NCBI RefSeq assembly: GCF_900115065.1 | Contig: NZ_FOVE01000009.1 | Location: forward strand, 1-64,000 | Origin: Formivibrio citricus | GTDB taxonomy: Bacteria > Pseudomonadota > Gammaproteobacteria > Burkholderiales > Chitinibacteraceae | Length of the DNA stretch: 64,000 bases | Direction: 5' to 3' | In this document: positions 47,961-57,419 of the stretch, one piece after another | How the letters are laid out: the number at the start of each line of letters is the position of its first letter | Numbering within the stretch: position 1 is the first letter of the stretch | Made by a program: the position numbers and the translations under genes | Notes under the pieces: generated by a model | What the model saw: the letters and a program-made list of their open reading frames with translations, nothing else | The model's database searches: none | Told to the model about the DNA's origin: nothing

Positions 47961-48009
47961 TCCGGCCGGAGAAGGCCGGTATCCCGCAACGGCGGACTGG
48001 CGCACCTTG

Positions 48010-48464
48010 CGTCCCCCTTTGCAAAAGGGGGATTTGAGACTGTTTGTGTTCCAGGAAATCTCCCCCTCACCCCAACCCTCTCCCGCTAGGGGAGAGGGAG
48101 AAAATGCAGCGCGTAGGTTGGATAAGCCGCAGGCGCCATCCGCCGCATAAACCTCAACCGCCGGAAGACGCTTCGTTTTTCCGACCTCGCTGGCAGGATC
48201 AAATAAGAATTTTCATGCGCCTGCGGCGCAGGGTTTACAGCCGGTTCCGCCCGGCAAACGGGAAAGGGATTTGTCTCGCCAAATCCCCTTCACCCCTAGG
48301 CGAGCCCACTCCGGCGCCCCTGCGGGGTTCCCTGCGATGCGCGCAAGACGCGGCGGCTGCGCAACTCGGCCTGCGGCCTCAAACAGTGCTCGCCGAATTC
48401 CCGCGCCTTGCTGTGCTTCTCGGCGCCTTCCAGGGCGGGGCGTGCTGCACGCGGCTTTGATCAA
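48010..48464. repeat. Repeat cluster between the chemoreceptor and cowN
   Basis: Three elements fill most of the 557-bp gap: a CCCCCTTTGCAAAAGGGGGA half unit (48011-48035, as in modA), a CCCTCTCCCGCTAGGGGAGAGGG unit written in parts (48073-48096), a TAGGTTGGATAAGCCGCAGG unit (48113-48145), and a ~265-bp copy of the long repeat (48197-48464). The last is nearly identical, in reverse orientation, to 56983-57243. No gene. Confidence 0.8.
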
Positions 48465-48517
48465 TGGTCCCGCAGCAAGACGGATAATGAGCAGCCTTCC
48501 CAGGCTTCTCTGCCGAT

Positions 48518-48808
48518 TCAGCAGCACTCATGCTCGATCTTGTCGAGCAGTTCCAGCGCGGCATGGTCCTCGTGGAGTTCGAGCTGGTCGCGCAGGATGT
48601 TGAGGTGGGCGTGGATCAGGAAAAGTTCGTCGTGGCGCGGTCCGCTTTCCGGGGCGAGCTTGCGCGCGAAGAGTTCCCAGAACGCATTGCGTTTTTCCGG
48701 GTCGTCCATGTACGGGCGCAGCAGGGCCACGAGCCGCCTGGCCTGTCCGTCGCAATCCAGACCGGCAAAGCTCACGTAGCGGTCAGGTGATTCAGTCTTC
48801 ATCATCAT
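48518..48808 (-). CDS. cowN: CowN, nitrogenase CO-protection protein
   Basis: 96 residues from the first of three consecutive ATGs (48808, 48805, 48802). Family segments are DRYVSFAGLDCDGQARRLV, NAFWELFARKL, FLIHAHLNILRD and the C-terminal LLDKIEHECC. CowN sustains N2 fixation in the presence of carbon monoxide. It overlaps the upstream small gene by 17 bp. Last gene of the nifHDK operon. Confidence 0.92.
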   Translation of the reverse strand: MMMKTESPDRYVSFAGLDCDGQARRLVALLRPYMDDPEKRNAFWELFARKLAPESGPRHDELFLIHAHLNILRDQLELHEDHAALELLDKIEHECC

Positions 48809-49073
48809 CGTCGGTCAGGGCAATGGCCAGCCCGCTGGCGGATTCGGGATCGGAGGTCAGCGTGGCGCAGTGGCCGTTGCTGCCGATGCCGTACAGGGCA
48901 AAGCCCTCGCCCGTGGTCAGCGGTTTGTGGCGCGAGGGAATGTCGTTGTCGTCACAGAGCGAGAAGGCAATGCCGGGAAAGGCTTCGCGCAGCTCGCGAT
49001 CTATGCCCGGGCGCCGCGCATTGCCTCCGGCGAGCGCCTGGCAGACGGTCTCAATCAATTCCGGTGCGATCAT
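48792..49073 (-). CDS. Small nif-cluster protein of unknown function
   Basis: 93 residues, acidic C-terminus ending in a run of Asp (DDDDED). Contains a GIDRELREAFPGIAFSLCDDNDIP segment and GIGSNGHCATLTSDPESASG. Probably the DUF6129 family, but I am not certain. It overlaps nifY by 4 bp and cowN by 17 bp, so it is cotranslated with them. No enzyme motif seen. Confidence 0.75.
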   Translation of the reverse strand: MIAPELIETVCQALAGGNARRPGIDRELREAFPGIAFSLCDDNDIPSRHKPLTTGEGFALYGIGSNGHCATLTSDPESASGLAIALTDDDDED

Positions 49074-49783
49074 GCGGCCTCATCCTCTTCCGTAGCGTAA
49101 CGGGACAGCGAACGTGCCGTCACGCCCATGACGCGTGCCAGCCACGGCGGAGGGGATTGCAGGGTTTGCTGCAGGCGCTCGATGCTGGTTTGCGCCGGTC
49201 CGCCCTGCGGGAACTTGACCGGATGAATGCCGGCGCGGATGACCTTGGCTGCGGCGGGGCCGCCGATGGATTGCACGTAGAGCAACTGGCAATCGGCGAG
49301 CATTTGCGCGCGGGCGGTGTTCGGGTCATCGGCTTCGACGCAGGGAGCGGGGTCACGGATCTCGATCAGCCGTGCTTCCTGGCAGGAAACCTGGTAGACG
49401 AGAAAACGCTTGCACGAGCCGAAGTGGCCGTCGAGGTTTTCCGTGGTGTTCGAGGCCACGGCCAGCCGTACCGACTGCGGCATGTCGCCCTCTGCGTAGG
49501 GCAGGGGCGTGGGCGGGGGCGCGGCACCGATGCCTTCGCCCCAGAGGTAGTGCAGGGCTTGGCGCATTTCCTCGCGTTGCGGCGCATCGCGGCTGGCGCT
49601 GAAAAGCTGATCCAGATCCTTGAGGGTCAGGCTGCCCAGTTTTTCCGTGGTCAGTGGTCCGCCCAGCTTGCCGACCAGTCCTTCCACCAGTTTGCCGATC
49701 TCGCAGCCGGGCAGGCTGCGCGCCGCCAAGCCGATGCGTTCGGCCACTTCCTTGACATGCCCTTGGGCAACTTGCTGAGTCAT
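49070..49783 (-). CDS. nifY: NifY/NafY-type FeMo-co binding protein
   Basis: 237 residues: N-terminal helical domain (about 1-95; the SAM-like domain of NafY that contacts apo-NifDK) and a C-terminal NifX-like domain (about 105-215; VRLAVASNTTENLDGHFGSC, LLYVQSIGGPAAAKVIRAGI). It escorts cofactor to apo-MoFe protein. ATG at 49783. Confidence 0.9.
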   Translation of the reverse strand: MTQQVAQGHVKEVAERIGLAARSLPGCEIGKLVEGLVGKLGGPLTTEKLGSLTLKDLDQLFSASRDAPQREEMRQALHYLWGEGIGAAPPPTPLPYAEGDMPQSVRLAVASNTTENLDGHFGSCKRFLVYQVSCQEARLIEIRDPAPCVEADDPNTARAQMLADCQLLYVQSIGGPAAAKVIRAGIHPVKFPQGGPAQTSIERLQQTLQSPPPWLARVMGVTARSLSRYATEEDEAA

Positions 49784-49857
49784 GGTTTTGCTCCCCGACG
49801 TGGATATGCGTCCGTGGATGAGGGCGGGTATCTGCCCTCGTCGTGCGGATTCAAGGG

Positions 49858-50049
49858 TCAGGCCGGAACGATGCAGCCTGCGGTACAAACGTCCACGCAC
49901 TTCTGGAATTCGGAAATGCCTTCGCACTCGTTGCACTTGTCTGGATTGATCTTAAAGAAGGCGCCCTTGTTCATGATGGCGCTGTTCGGGCATTCGGCGG
50001 CGCAATCGCCGCAGGCGGTGCATTCGTCGGCGTTGATCTTCATTGCCAT
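49858..50049 (-). CDS. 2[4Fe-4S] ferredoxin of the nifHDK operon
   Basis: 63 residues, FdxN-like: CTACGDCAAECP at 10-21 and a second motif with an 8-residue insert, CNEC...KCVDVCTAGC. Likely direct electron donor to NifH. AAGGAGAACC precedes the ATG. Third ferredoxin in the nif region. Confidence 0.9.
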   Translation of the reverse strand: MAMKINADECTACGDCAAECPNSAIMNKGAFFKINPDKCNECEGISEFQKCVDVCTAGCIVPA

Positions 50050-50067
50050 GATGGTTCTCCTTGCTTG

Positions 50068-50151
50068 CGTAGGTCGGAAAAGCGCAGCGCCTTCCGACGT
50101 GGTGATGCCTTGGGGATGTCGGATGGCGCCTTCGGCTTATCCGACCTACAA
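50068..50151. repeat. Palindromic repeat between nifT and the ferredoxin gene
   Basis: Inverted arms GTAGGTCGGAAAAGCG and CTTATCCGACCTAC, with inner GCGCCTTCCGAC/GTCGGATGGCGC. Resembles the unit at 48113-48145. Confidence 0.75.
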
Positions 50152-50154
50152 GTT

Positions 50155-50382
50155 TTATTGCTCTGCCGCATCCAGCCTTTTCGCTCGCAGGCTGAGCGGG
50201 AAGCGCGCGGGCAGGGGCTGCGGATCGATGTAATACACGCCGCCATTGGCCAGCTTCAGTTCGCCGCCCCATTTTTCCGGGGTATCAAACTCGATCGAGG
50301 TGACGGTATCTTCCAGATCGCGCTTGGGCAGGTAAAAAACCAGTCCGCCCGCGGCGGATTTGCGAATCATGATGTTGGCCAT
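50155..50382 (-). CDS. nifT: NifT/FixU family protein
   Basis: 75 residues. MANIMIRKSAAGGLVFYLPKRDLE and KWGGELKLANGGVYYIDP written in parts match the NifT family, which always follows nifK. Function unresolved; non-essential in tested species. Confidence 0.92.
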   Translation of the reverse strand: MANIMIRKSAAGGLVFYLPKRDLEDTVTSIEFDTPEKWGGELKLANGGVYYIDPQPLPARFPLSLRAKRLDAAEQ

Positions 50383-50467
50383 TTTTTAACTCCAGGGAGT
50401 GGGGAGTTGTGAATGGGGAGTGGAGGGCGGGTTCTAGTCCCCACTCTCTACTCCCCATTCCCTGCTG

Positions 50468-52033
50468 TTAACGCACCAGATCGTAGGCGTAGTCCGTCAC
50501 ACCCAGATGCTTCGTATCGTTATCCAGCTTTTCCAGAACCGCGTTGGTCAGCGTGGTCACGATGTACATCGCGCCTTCGTAGCCCAGCGTGGTCATGCGG
50601 TGCAGGTGGTGACGGTCGAAGATCGGGAAGCCCAGGCGGATCAGCGGCACTTCGAATTCCGGGCCCTTTGCGAGCGTATCGCGCTGGATGCTCTTGCCGA
50701 GGCTGCTGCCGATGATGAAATCGGGCTTGTCGGTAAAGCACAGGCTGCGCAGGTGCCACAGGTCGCAACCCGGATACAGCTTGGCGTTCGCGCCGTAGGG
50801 CGAAGATTCGAGCAGCTTCTTCATCGCTTTTTCCCAACGCTTGTTGCTGTTGTTGCAGACGATGTGGGTCGGCTCGATACCGAGCTCCAGCAGCAGGCTG
50901 GTCAGGCCGAGCAGGAAGTCCGGGTCGCCGAACAGGGCCATCTTCTTGCCGTGCAGCCAGGCGTGCGAGTCGGTGATCATGTCGACCAGGCGGCCGCGCT
51001 CGGTGGTGAGCGATTCCGGAATCGGCTTGCCGGTAACTTCGGAAACCTTCATCAGGAATTCATCGGTACCGGCGATGCCCATCGGAATGCCGATCTTCGG
51101 TACTTCGTGCTTCCACGTGGTTTCAACGAATTTCCGGCTTTTTTCCAGTGTGGTCGGCTGCAGGAAGAAGGTGGTCTTGGCGTTCGGCGCATCCTTGACT
51201 TCGGCAATGGTGGTGCCGCCCGCGTACATGCGGAAGGTGCCGTCGGCCGGCGTGTCGAGCACTTCTTCCGGATCGGACAGGAAGGTGTAATCGACATCCA
51301 TTTCCTTGAGCATGCGCTTGATCACGCGGAAGTTGCCCAGATAGGTTTCGAAGCCCGGCACGATGTTGATCTTGCCGTTGCTGCCGACGACCTTGCCTTC
51401 CATGTCCTTCTCGGTGAAGTAGGTCAGAATGCCGTCGAGCATGTTGTCCCAGCCGGTGATGTGCGAACCGACGAAAGACGGGGTGTTGGCGTACGGAACC
51501 GGGAAGTCCTTGTCGACATAGCCTTCGTTCTTGGCGTTGCCGATAAAGGCACCCAAGTCGTCGCCGATCACTTCGGCGATACAGGTGGTGCAGACAGCGA
51601 TCATTTCGGCGCCGTAGAGCTTGGTCGCGTTCTGCAGACCTTCGTGCACGTTCTTCTGCCCGCCGAACACGGCGGCGTCTTCAGTCATCGAGTCGGCGAT
51701 GAAGGCGATCGGTTCCTTGAAGTGGCGGTTGAAGTAGGTACGGAAGTACGCGACGCAACCTTGCGAGCCGTGGATGTAGACCATGGTCTTGTTGAAGCCG
51801 AGCGCGCACAGGCTGGCGCCGAGCGGTTGGCAGGCCTTGGCCGGGTTGATCGTCAACGCTTCGCGCTTGAAGTTGAGTTCCTGGTATTCCGGCGAGGTAG
51901 TCCAGTCGAAGGTTTCCTTGATCTTCTCCTTCGGGTAGGCCTCTTCAAAGGTGCGCTTCTTGTCCATCAGCTCCTTGTAGCGGTCTTCGCTGAAGAGCGG
52001 GAAGCAAGGCTTGATATTGTCTACGGTTTGCAT
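50468..52033 (-). CDS. nifK: Nitrogenase MoFe protein beta subunit
   Basis: 521 residues. P-cluster cysteines are in INPAKACQPLGASLCALGF, GSQGCVAYFRTYF and CTTCIAEVIGDDLGAF. Pairs with NifD. The start is the ATG at 52033 with AGGGAGAAAAG upstream. Separated from nifD by an unusually long 209-bp spacer. Confidence 0.98.
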   Translation of the reverse strand: MQTVDNIKPCFPLFSEDRYKELMDKKRTFEEAYPKEKIKETFDWTTSPEYQELNFKREALTINPAKACQPLGASLCALGFNKTMVYIHGSQGCVAYFRTYFNRHFKEPIAFIADSMTEDAAVFGGQKNVHEGLQNATKLYGAEMIAVCTTCIAEVIGDDLGAFIGNAKNEGYVDKDFPVPYANTPSFVGSHITGWDNMLDGILTYFTEKDMEGKVVGSNGKINIVPGFETYLGNFRVIKRMLKEMDVDYTFLSDPEEVLDTPADGTFRMYAGGTTIAEVKDAPNAKTTFFLQPTTLEKSRKFVETTWKHEVPKIGIPMGIAGTDEFLMKVSEVTGKPIPESLTTERGRLVDMITDSHAWLHGKKMALFGDPDFLLGLTSLLLELGIEPTHIVCNNSNKRWEKAMKKLLESSPYGANAKLYPGCDLWHLRSLCFTDKPDFIIGSSLGKSIQRDTLAKGPEFEVPLIRLGFPIFDRHHLHRMTTLGYEGAMYIVTTLTNAVLEKLDNDTKHLGVTDYAYDLVR

Positions 52034-52242
52034 GTCTTTTCTCCCTGCCCGGCCACCCATCTGTGGACGCGGGCGAAAGTGATTGGGTTCCTGCTTTATT
52101 CAGAGCAGAGTAGAAAGCGCGGAGTGTCCGAGCGAGGCGGCAAAGGGCAAGGAAGCCGGAGCGCAGCAACCGGAATGGACACAAAGTCCATGAGGATTGC
52201 GAGCACCGCCTGACGCCGCCATTTGCCGCCGCAGCCGGTCAA
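52034..52242. other. Repeat-like nifD-nifK intercistronic region
   Basis: 209 bp without a gene. Read on the minus strand it has a GGACTTTGTGTCC hairpin followed by GTTGCTGCGCTCCGGCTTCC and a GCCGCC-rich stretch (near 52130), resembling a dispersed intergenic repeat. It may shape nifK mRNA folding. Confidence 0.5.
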
Positions 52243-53685
52243 TCAAGCTTTCCAGGGGGCCTGCATCATCTTCCACACCGGATTGTTCAGCGTCATGTCC
52301 ATGTCGCGGGCGAACACGGCAAAGCCGTCGTAACCGTGGTAGGGCCCTGAGTAATCCCAGCTGTGCAACTGGCGGAACGGGTAGCCCATCTTGTGGAAGA
52401 CGTACTTTTCCTTGATGCCGGAGCCGATCAGGTCGGGTTTCATGGCCATCACGAAGTCTTCGAGTTCATGGCCGGTGGCATCGTCGTAGATCAGGGTGGC
52501 GTCGCCCATTTCCTTGATCGTGCGGTCGTAGTCGTCGTTGTGGGCAAATTCGTAACCCGTGCCGACCACTTCCATGCCGAGGTCTTCGTAGGCACCGATC
52601 ACGTGACGCGGGCGCAGACCGCCGACATACAGCATGACCTTCTTGCCTTCGAGACGCGGCTTGAACTTGGCGATGATTTCTTCCATGGCCGGCGTGTACT
52701 TGGCGATCACACGCTCGGCGCCTTCCTTGATCTTGTCGTCGAAATGCGAGGCGATTTCGCGCAGGCTTTCCTTGATCTTGGTCGGGCCGAAGAAGTTGTA
52801 TTCCATCCATGGAATCCCGTACTTCTCTTCCATGTGGCGGCTGATGTAGTTCATCGAGCGGTAGCAGTGCAGCAGGTTCAGCTTCACTGCCGGGGTGTTT
52901 TCCATTTCCGGCAGGGTGCCGTCACCGGACCACTGCGCCACGACATTCAGGCCCATTTCTTCGAGCAGAATGCGGCTGGCCCAGGCATCGCCGCCGATGT
53001 TGTAGTCGCCGAGGATCGCCACATCGTACGGGCCGGCTTCGGGGCGCTTGTCGTCGCGGGTCGGCAGAATCCAGTCGCGCACCGCGTCGTTGGCGATGTG
53101 GTGGCCGAGCGATTGCGAAACGCCGCGGAAACCCTCGCAACGTACCGGAACGATGGTTTTGCCGATTTCGGCAGCCTTCTTCTTGGAGACGGCTTCGATG
53201 TCGTCGCCGATCAGGCCGACCGGGCATTCGGACTGGATAGAGATGCCTTTCGAGAGCGGGAACAGCGTTTCCAGTTCATCGATCAGCTTGGCTAGCTTCT
53301 TGTCGCCGCCGAACACGATGTCCTTTTCCTGGAAATCTGAGCTGAAATTGATGTCGCAGAACGAATCGACGCCGGAGACGCCGTTCATGTAGTTGCGGCG
53401 GCCGCCACGGGCATACTGGCCGCAGCCGATCGGGCCGTGCGAAATATCGATGATGTCCTTGATCGGGCCCCACACCACGCCCTTGGAGCCGGCGTAGGCG
53501 CAGCCGCGCATGGTCATCACGCCCGGCACGGACTTGCGGTTGGAGGTAATGCATTTCTTGGCCGATTCCAGCGCCTTGTCGTTCACCATCAGGTGCTTGG
53601 CGCGGTCTTTTTTGGCCTTCTCCGGATACACTTCCAGCACCTCGTGGATCAGGTTCTGGAGTTCCTCGCGGTTGGTCGTACTCAT
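52243..53685 (-). CDS. nifD: Nitrogenase MoFe protein alpha subunit
   Basis: 480 residues. P-cluster ligands in [35 protein letters not shown] and [13 protein letters not shown]; FeMo-co ligands Cys in [11 protein letters not shown] and His in [15 protein letters not shown]. Typical Mo-type (not VnfD/AnfD) sequence. AAGGAGAAATTG precedes the ATG. Confidence 0.98.
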   Translation of the reverse strand: MSTTNREELQNLIHEVLEVYPEKAKKDRAKHLMVNDKALESAKKCITSNRKSVPGVMTMRGCAYAGSKGVVWGPIKDIIDISHGPIGCGQYARGGRRNYMNGVSGVDSFCDINFSSDFQEKDIVFGGDKKLAKLIDELETLFPLSKGISIQSECPVGLIGDDIEAVSKKKAAEIGKTIVPVRCEGFRGVSQSLGHHIANDAVRDWILPTRDDKRPEAGPYDVAILGDYNIGGDAWASRILLEEMGLNVVAQWSGDGTLPEMENTPAVKLNLLHCYRSMNYISRHMEEKYGIPWMEYNFFGPTKIKESLREIASHFDDKIKEGAERVIAKYTPAMEEIIAKFKPRLEGKKVMLYVGGLRPRHVIGAYEDLGMEVVGTGYEFAHNDDYDRTIKEMGDATLIYDDATGHELEDFVMAMKPDLIGSGIKEKYVFHKMGYPFRQLHSWDYSGPYHGYDGFAVFARDMDMTLNNPVWKMMQAPWKA

Positions 53686-53737
53686 GTCAATTTCTCCTTG
53701 CGCCTGTCGCCTATCCGGACAAGGCGCGTTGGTATCT

Positions 53738-53775
53738 CAACGCCCTCTCCCGTGAGGGGAGAGGGGTGGGGTGAG
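53738..53775. repeat. CCCTCTCCC palindrome between nifH and nifD
   Basis: CCCTCTCCCGTGAGGGGAGA followed by GGGGTGGGGTGAGGG. A hairpin here is expected in the nifHDK mRNA just after nifH. Confidence 0.75.
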
Positions 53776-53784
53776 GGTGAAGCC

Positions 53785-54735
<951 letters not shown>

Positions 54736-54741
54736 CTACTG

Positions 54742-54757
54742 TGCAAACGCTGTGCCA
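54742..54757 (-). promoter_or_regulatory. Sigma-54 promoter of nifHDK
   Basis: Minus strand TGGCACAGCGTTTGCA with intact GG and GC elements; it leaves a ~65-70-base leader before nifH. Confidence 0.92.
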
Positions 54758-54803
54758 GCAGGATTGTTTGTGTGTAACTGATTGAATCTATGTGGGAAAA
54801 TGT

Positions 54804-55685
54804 ATGGCATCGACTTCTTGCAGCAGTGTGGCATGCAACAAAGCGCCCGATCCATGTCGCGACAACGACAAAGCTTCCGACAATCCCGCCTTGCCCGCGA
54901 ATGCGCGCCAATCCCTCAACCGCTGCAACCTGCCCGCCGCGATCCTCGGCAGCCTGACCTTCCAGAAACACCCTTCAAAACTGGAGCTCGACGGCGTGGC
55001 CGAACTGCACCGCGAGCTTTTCCGCCTGCTCGATGCCCGCCCCGATCCGCACGAGCGCGCGCAGGTGTTTCACGACTACATGACCGTGCATTTCCGGCTC
55101 GAAGCGCTCGAAGACGCGGGCCTGACCGCGGAAACGAAAAAGAACCGGGCCAAGCTCAGCTACCTCAAGCTCATCCGCGGCTGGCATTTCAATTCGGACC
55201 AGATGGAAGGCGCGGTGCTCAAGGCCTGGGTGGAATCGCGCTTCGGGCTATTGCCGCGTTACCACGGCGCGCCGATCCGCGATCCGGGCGGCGATGCCTA
55301 CCAGCGCTACCAGATGCAGCGCGCTGCCGGCCTCTACAACACCAACGCGCTCGAAGCGCAGCTCGATCTCGTCTATACCTACACCCAGCACGAACTGCGT
55401 TGTCGCTTTCCCGACAAGGCCCACTTCCGCCTCTACCGCGGCGTCAACGGCTGGCAGTCGCATGAAAAGCTCGGGGAAAAAGACGGCGAAACGCTGGTGC
55501 TGCTCAACAACGTCAACTCGTTCAGCTCGGACGCGGAGCGTGCCGGCGAATTCGGCGACACCGTATTCGCCACCGACGTGCCGTGCGCCAAGATCATCTG
55601 CTGCGCCGAGGTGCTGCCCGGCAAGTTGCAGGGGGAAGGGGAATTTCTGGTGATTGGCGGGGTGTACGGGGTGAGGGCGCGGTAA
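54804..55685 (+). CDS. draT: DraT, NAD+-dinitrogen-reductase ADP-ribosyltransferase
   Basis: 293 residues. Transfers ADP-ribose from NAD+ to the target Arg of NifH to shut off nitrogenase. Family segments: LNRCNLPAAILGSLTFQ near 40-57, LRCRFPDKAHFRLYRGVNG near 195 and NSFSSDAERAGEFGD near 236. The ATG at 54804 was chosen; a GTG at 54792 is possible. The first ~35 residues are Cys/Asp/Asn-rich and poorly conserved, and contain the NifA site for nifH. Confidence 0.93.
   Translation: MASTSCSSVACNKAPDPCRDNDKASDNPALPANARQSLNRCNLPAAILGSLTFQKHPSKLELDGVAELHRELFRLLDARPDPHERAQVFHDYMTVHFRLEALEDAGLTAETKKNRAKLSYLKLIRGWHFNSDQMEGAVLKAWVESRFGLLPRYHGAPIRDPGGDAYQRYQMQRAAGLYNTNALEAQLDLVYTYTQHELRCRFPDKAHFRLYRGVNGWQSHEKLGEKDGETLVLLNNVNSFSSDAERAGEFGDTVFATDVPCAKIICCAEVLPGKLQGEGEFLVIGGVYGVRAR
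54855..54870 (-). promoter_or_regulatory. NifA upstream activator site for nifH, inside draT
   Basis: TGT-CGCGACAACG-ACA fits TGT-N10-ACA, ~98 bp above the nifH promoter. It falls within the first codons (about 18-22) of the divergent draT gene. Confidence 0.75.
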
Positions 55686-55895
55686 TGCCATTGCCAAATC
55701 GCCTGTGACTTTATCGACTTCGCCTTGCCGTGGCGGGGATTTGCGGGAGCGGATGTAATCTGCGAAGGGCTGCGAAGGTGAAAGTGCGGCACCTTCCGGC
55801 GATTCTCCTTTCCCCGCGGCCGCCTCTGTTCCTCAGGTGTCCGATTCAGGCATACTGCAACCGATCCTGCTTCCCATTCTCGCCCGGAGAACACC

Positions 55896-56360
55896 ATGAC
55901 GCCGCCCGCAGAAAAACAGCATGTCCTCGTGCAATGGAACGACGCCGCCAAAGTGGGGCTGGAGGAAATCGACACCCAGCACCACAGGCTTTTTGACCTG
56001 ACCAACAGCCTGTGGCACGGCATCATCACCCGCGCAAGCCGCGAAGAAATCATGGCACTGTTCGATGCGCTGGAGGAGTACACGCAGACCCATTTTGCCG
56101 ACGAAGAAAGCCTGATGGATCTCTGCGGCTACCCCGAACTGGAAAAACATCGCAAGGAGCACCGCGCCTTCATCGGCTTCGTGGCTGCGGAAAAGGCCAA
56201 GCTGGAGGATGGAGAAGGCAACCCGATGGAGCAGGTGCGCTTCCTGGCCGACTGGCTGCAGAAGCACATCATGCAGAGGGACAAGGCTTTCGCGTTTTAT
56301 TTCAGCGACAAGGGCAAGCGCGCTTCGTTGTGGGACAAGATTCGCCGAATTTTTGGCTGA
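55896..56360 (+). CDS. Bacteriohemerythrin
   Basis: 154 residues. Diiron ligands follow the hemerythrin pattern: WNDAAKVGLEEIDTQHHRLF, THFADEESLMDLCGYPE, KHRKEHRAF and LADWLQKHIMQRDKAF, so the site looks complete. Binds O2 (or NO). Its place beside draT and nifH suggests O2 buffering or sensing during N2 fixation, by context only. The 210 bp before it contain a half GCGGGAGCGGAT repeat (55737-55770). Confidence 0.92.
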   Translation: MTPPAEKQHVLVQWNDAAKVGLEEIDTQHHRLFDLTNSLWHGIITRASREEIMALFDALEEYTQTHFADEESLMDLCGYPELEKHRKEHRAFIGFVAAEKAKLEDGEGNPMEQVRFLADWLQKHIMQRDKAFAFYFSDKGKRASLWDKIRRIFG

Positions 56361-56472
56361 AACCGCCGCACAGGAGCCTTGCCATGCCGGGAATTGCAAA
56401 GCACCTGAGTCTGAAATGTTAATCTGGCAACGTTAAAATCGGTTAACGCTACTGCAAGCTTCGGGGCGCTTG

Positions 56473-56913
56473 ATGACAAACTTGCTTTCATGTTGCGATG
56501 GCACGGTGGAAACTGACCGCGCGCAATTGGTTGAAGAAATCGGTGAATTTTTCGAGGTGTACGGCCAGGCTTTTTCCCGGCTTGATGTGGATGGCATCAC
56601 GGCCATGTTTACCCTGCCTTTCACCTCTTTCCACGAAATGACGCCATCCCAGTGGGGCATCAATGAAGGGCCGGTGCTCTACGAAGTTACGCGCTCCATC
56701 CTGAATCATTACAAGGAGCGCGGCATAACCGGGATGACGTACCGACTGGCTTCCCTGCTTGCAATGGGGCGGGACATGGCCTCAGTTGTTGTCACGTGGA
56801 CCGCGCATTGCCAGGATCGAACCTCGTGGAACTACGACAGCGGCTACCATTTGATCCGCCAAGACGGGCAATGGAAAATCTACGGCGTGATCCAGTTCGA
56901 TGAGCGTTTTTGA
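56473..56913 (+). CDS. SnoaL/NTF2-like small protein
   Basis: 146 residues with an alpha+beta-barrel pattern of the NTF2-like superfamily: EIGEFFEVYGQAFSRLDVDGI at the first helix, later SVVVTWTAHCQDRTSW and the final YHLIRQDGQWKIYGVIQF strand. No catalytic motif assigned. Follows the hemerythrin on the same strand. The ATG at 56473 is preceded by GGGGCGC only, so expression may be weak. Confidence 0.72.
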   Translation: MTNLLSCCDGTVETDRAQLVEEIGEFFEVYGQAFSRLDVDGITAMFTLPFTSFHEMTPSQWGINEGPVLYEVTRSILNHYKERGITGMTYRLASLLAMGRDMASVVVTWTAHCQDRTSWNYDSGYHLIRQDGQWKIYGVIQFDERF

Positions 56914-56944
56914 TATGCGCGGATAAAACAAAAGGGCCGGCGGC

Positions 56945-57258
56945 TAATGCCGTTCACTTAAGCCAAGTGAGCGGCATTTTTCTTGATCCGAGCTGCATGC
57001 AGCACGCCCCGCCCTGGAAGGCGCCGAGAAGCACAGCAAGGCGCGGGAATTCGGCGAGCACTGTTTGAGGCCGCAGGCCGAGTTGCGCAGCCGCCGCGTC
57101 TTGCGAGCATCGCAGGGAACCCCGCAGGGGCGCCGGAGTGGGCTCGCCTAGGGGTGAAGGGGATTTGGCGAGACAAATCCCTTTCCCGTTTGCCGGGCGG
57201 AACCGGCTGTGAATCCTGCGCCGCAGGCGCGTAAAAATCCTTAAGTGAACGGCATTAG
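56945..57258. mobile_element. 314-bp non-autonomous element with terminal inverted repeats
   Basis: Perfect 18-bp terminal inverted repeats TAATGCCGTTCACTTAAG (56945-56962) and its complement (57240-57257). The flanking sequence GGGCCGGCGGC occurs on both sides (56934-56944 and 57259-57269) and looks like an 11-bp target duplication. The interior (56983-57243) is a copy of the long dispersed repeat also at 48197-48464. It encodes no transposase. It interrupts what would otherwise be a GGGGCCGGCGGCCCC-type hairpin followed by TTTGTTT, i.e. the terminator of the NTF2-like gene. Confidence 0.72.
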
Positions 57259-57419
57259 GGGCCGGCGGCCCCTTTGTTTCAGCTGCAGACGATACTGTGA
57301 ATGCTGTTTGCTATCGCCGCAGGACAGGTTTCAACCCGTCATCTCCTCCACCCGGAAAAACCACCGACGGAATGAATCCGTCCTGCGGTAGGCGCCAGCG
57401 CTTCCTGTTCCAGGTCTCG

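Noticed and set aside
48271-48603. Arg/Ala/Pro-rich small frames in the dispersed repeat (also 56958-57176)
   Set aside because: They are identical because they lie in copies of the repeat at 48197-48464 and 56983-57243; low-complexity translation with no ribosome site.
50507-52213. 568-codon plus-strand frame opposite nifK
   Set aside because: Shadow of nifK; no motif, and the composition mirrors nifK codons.
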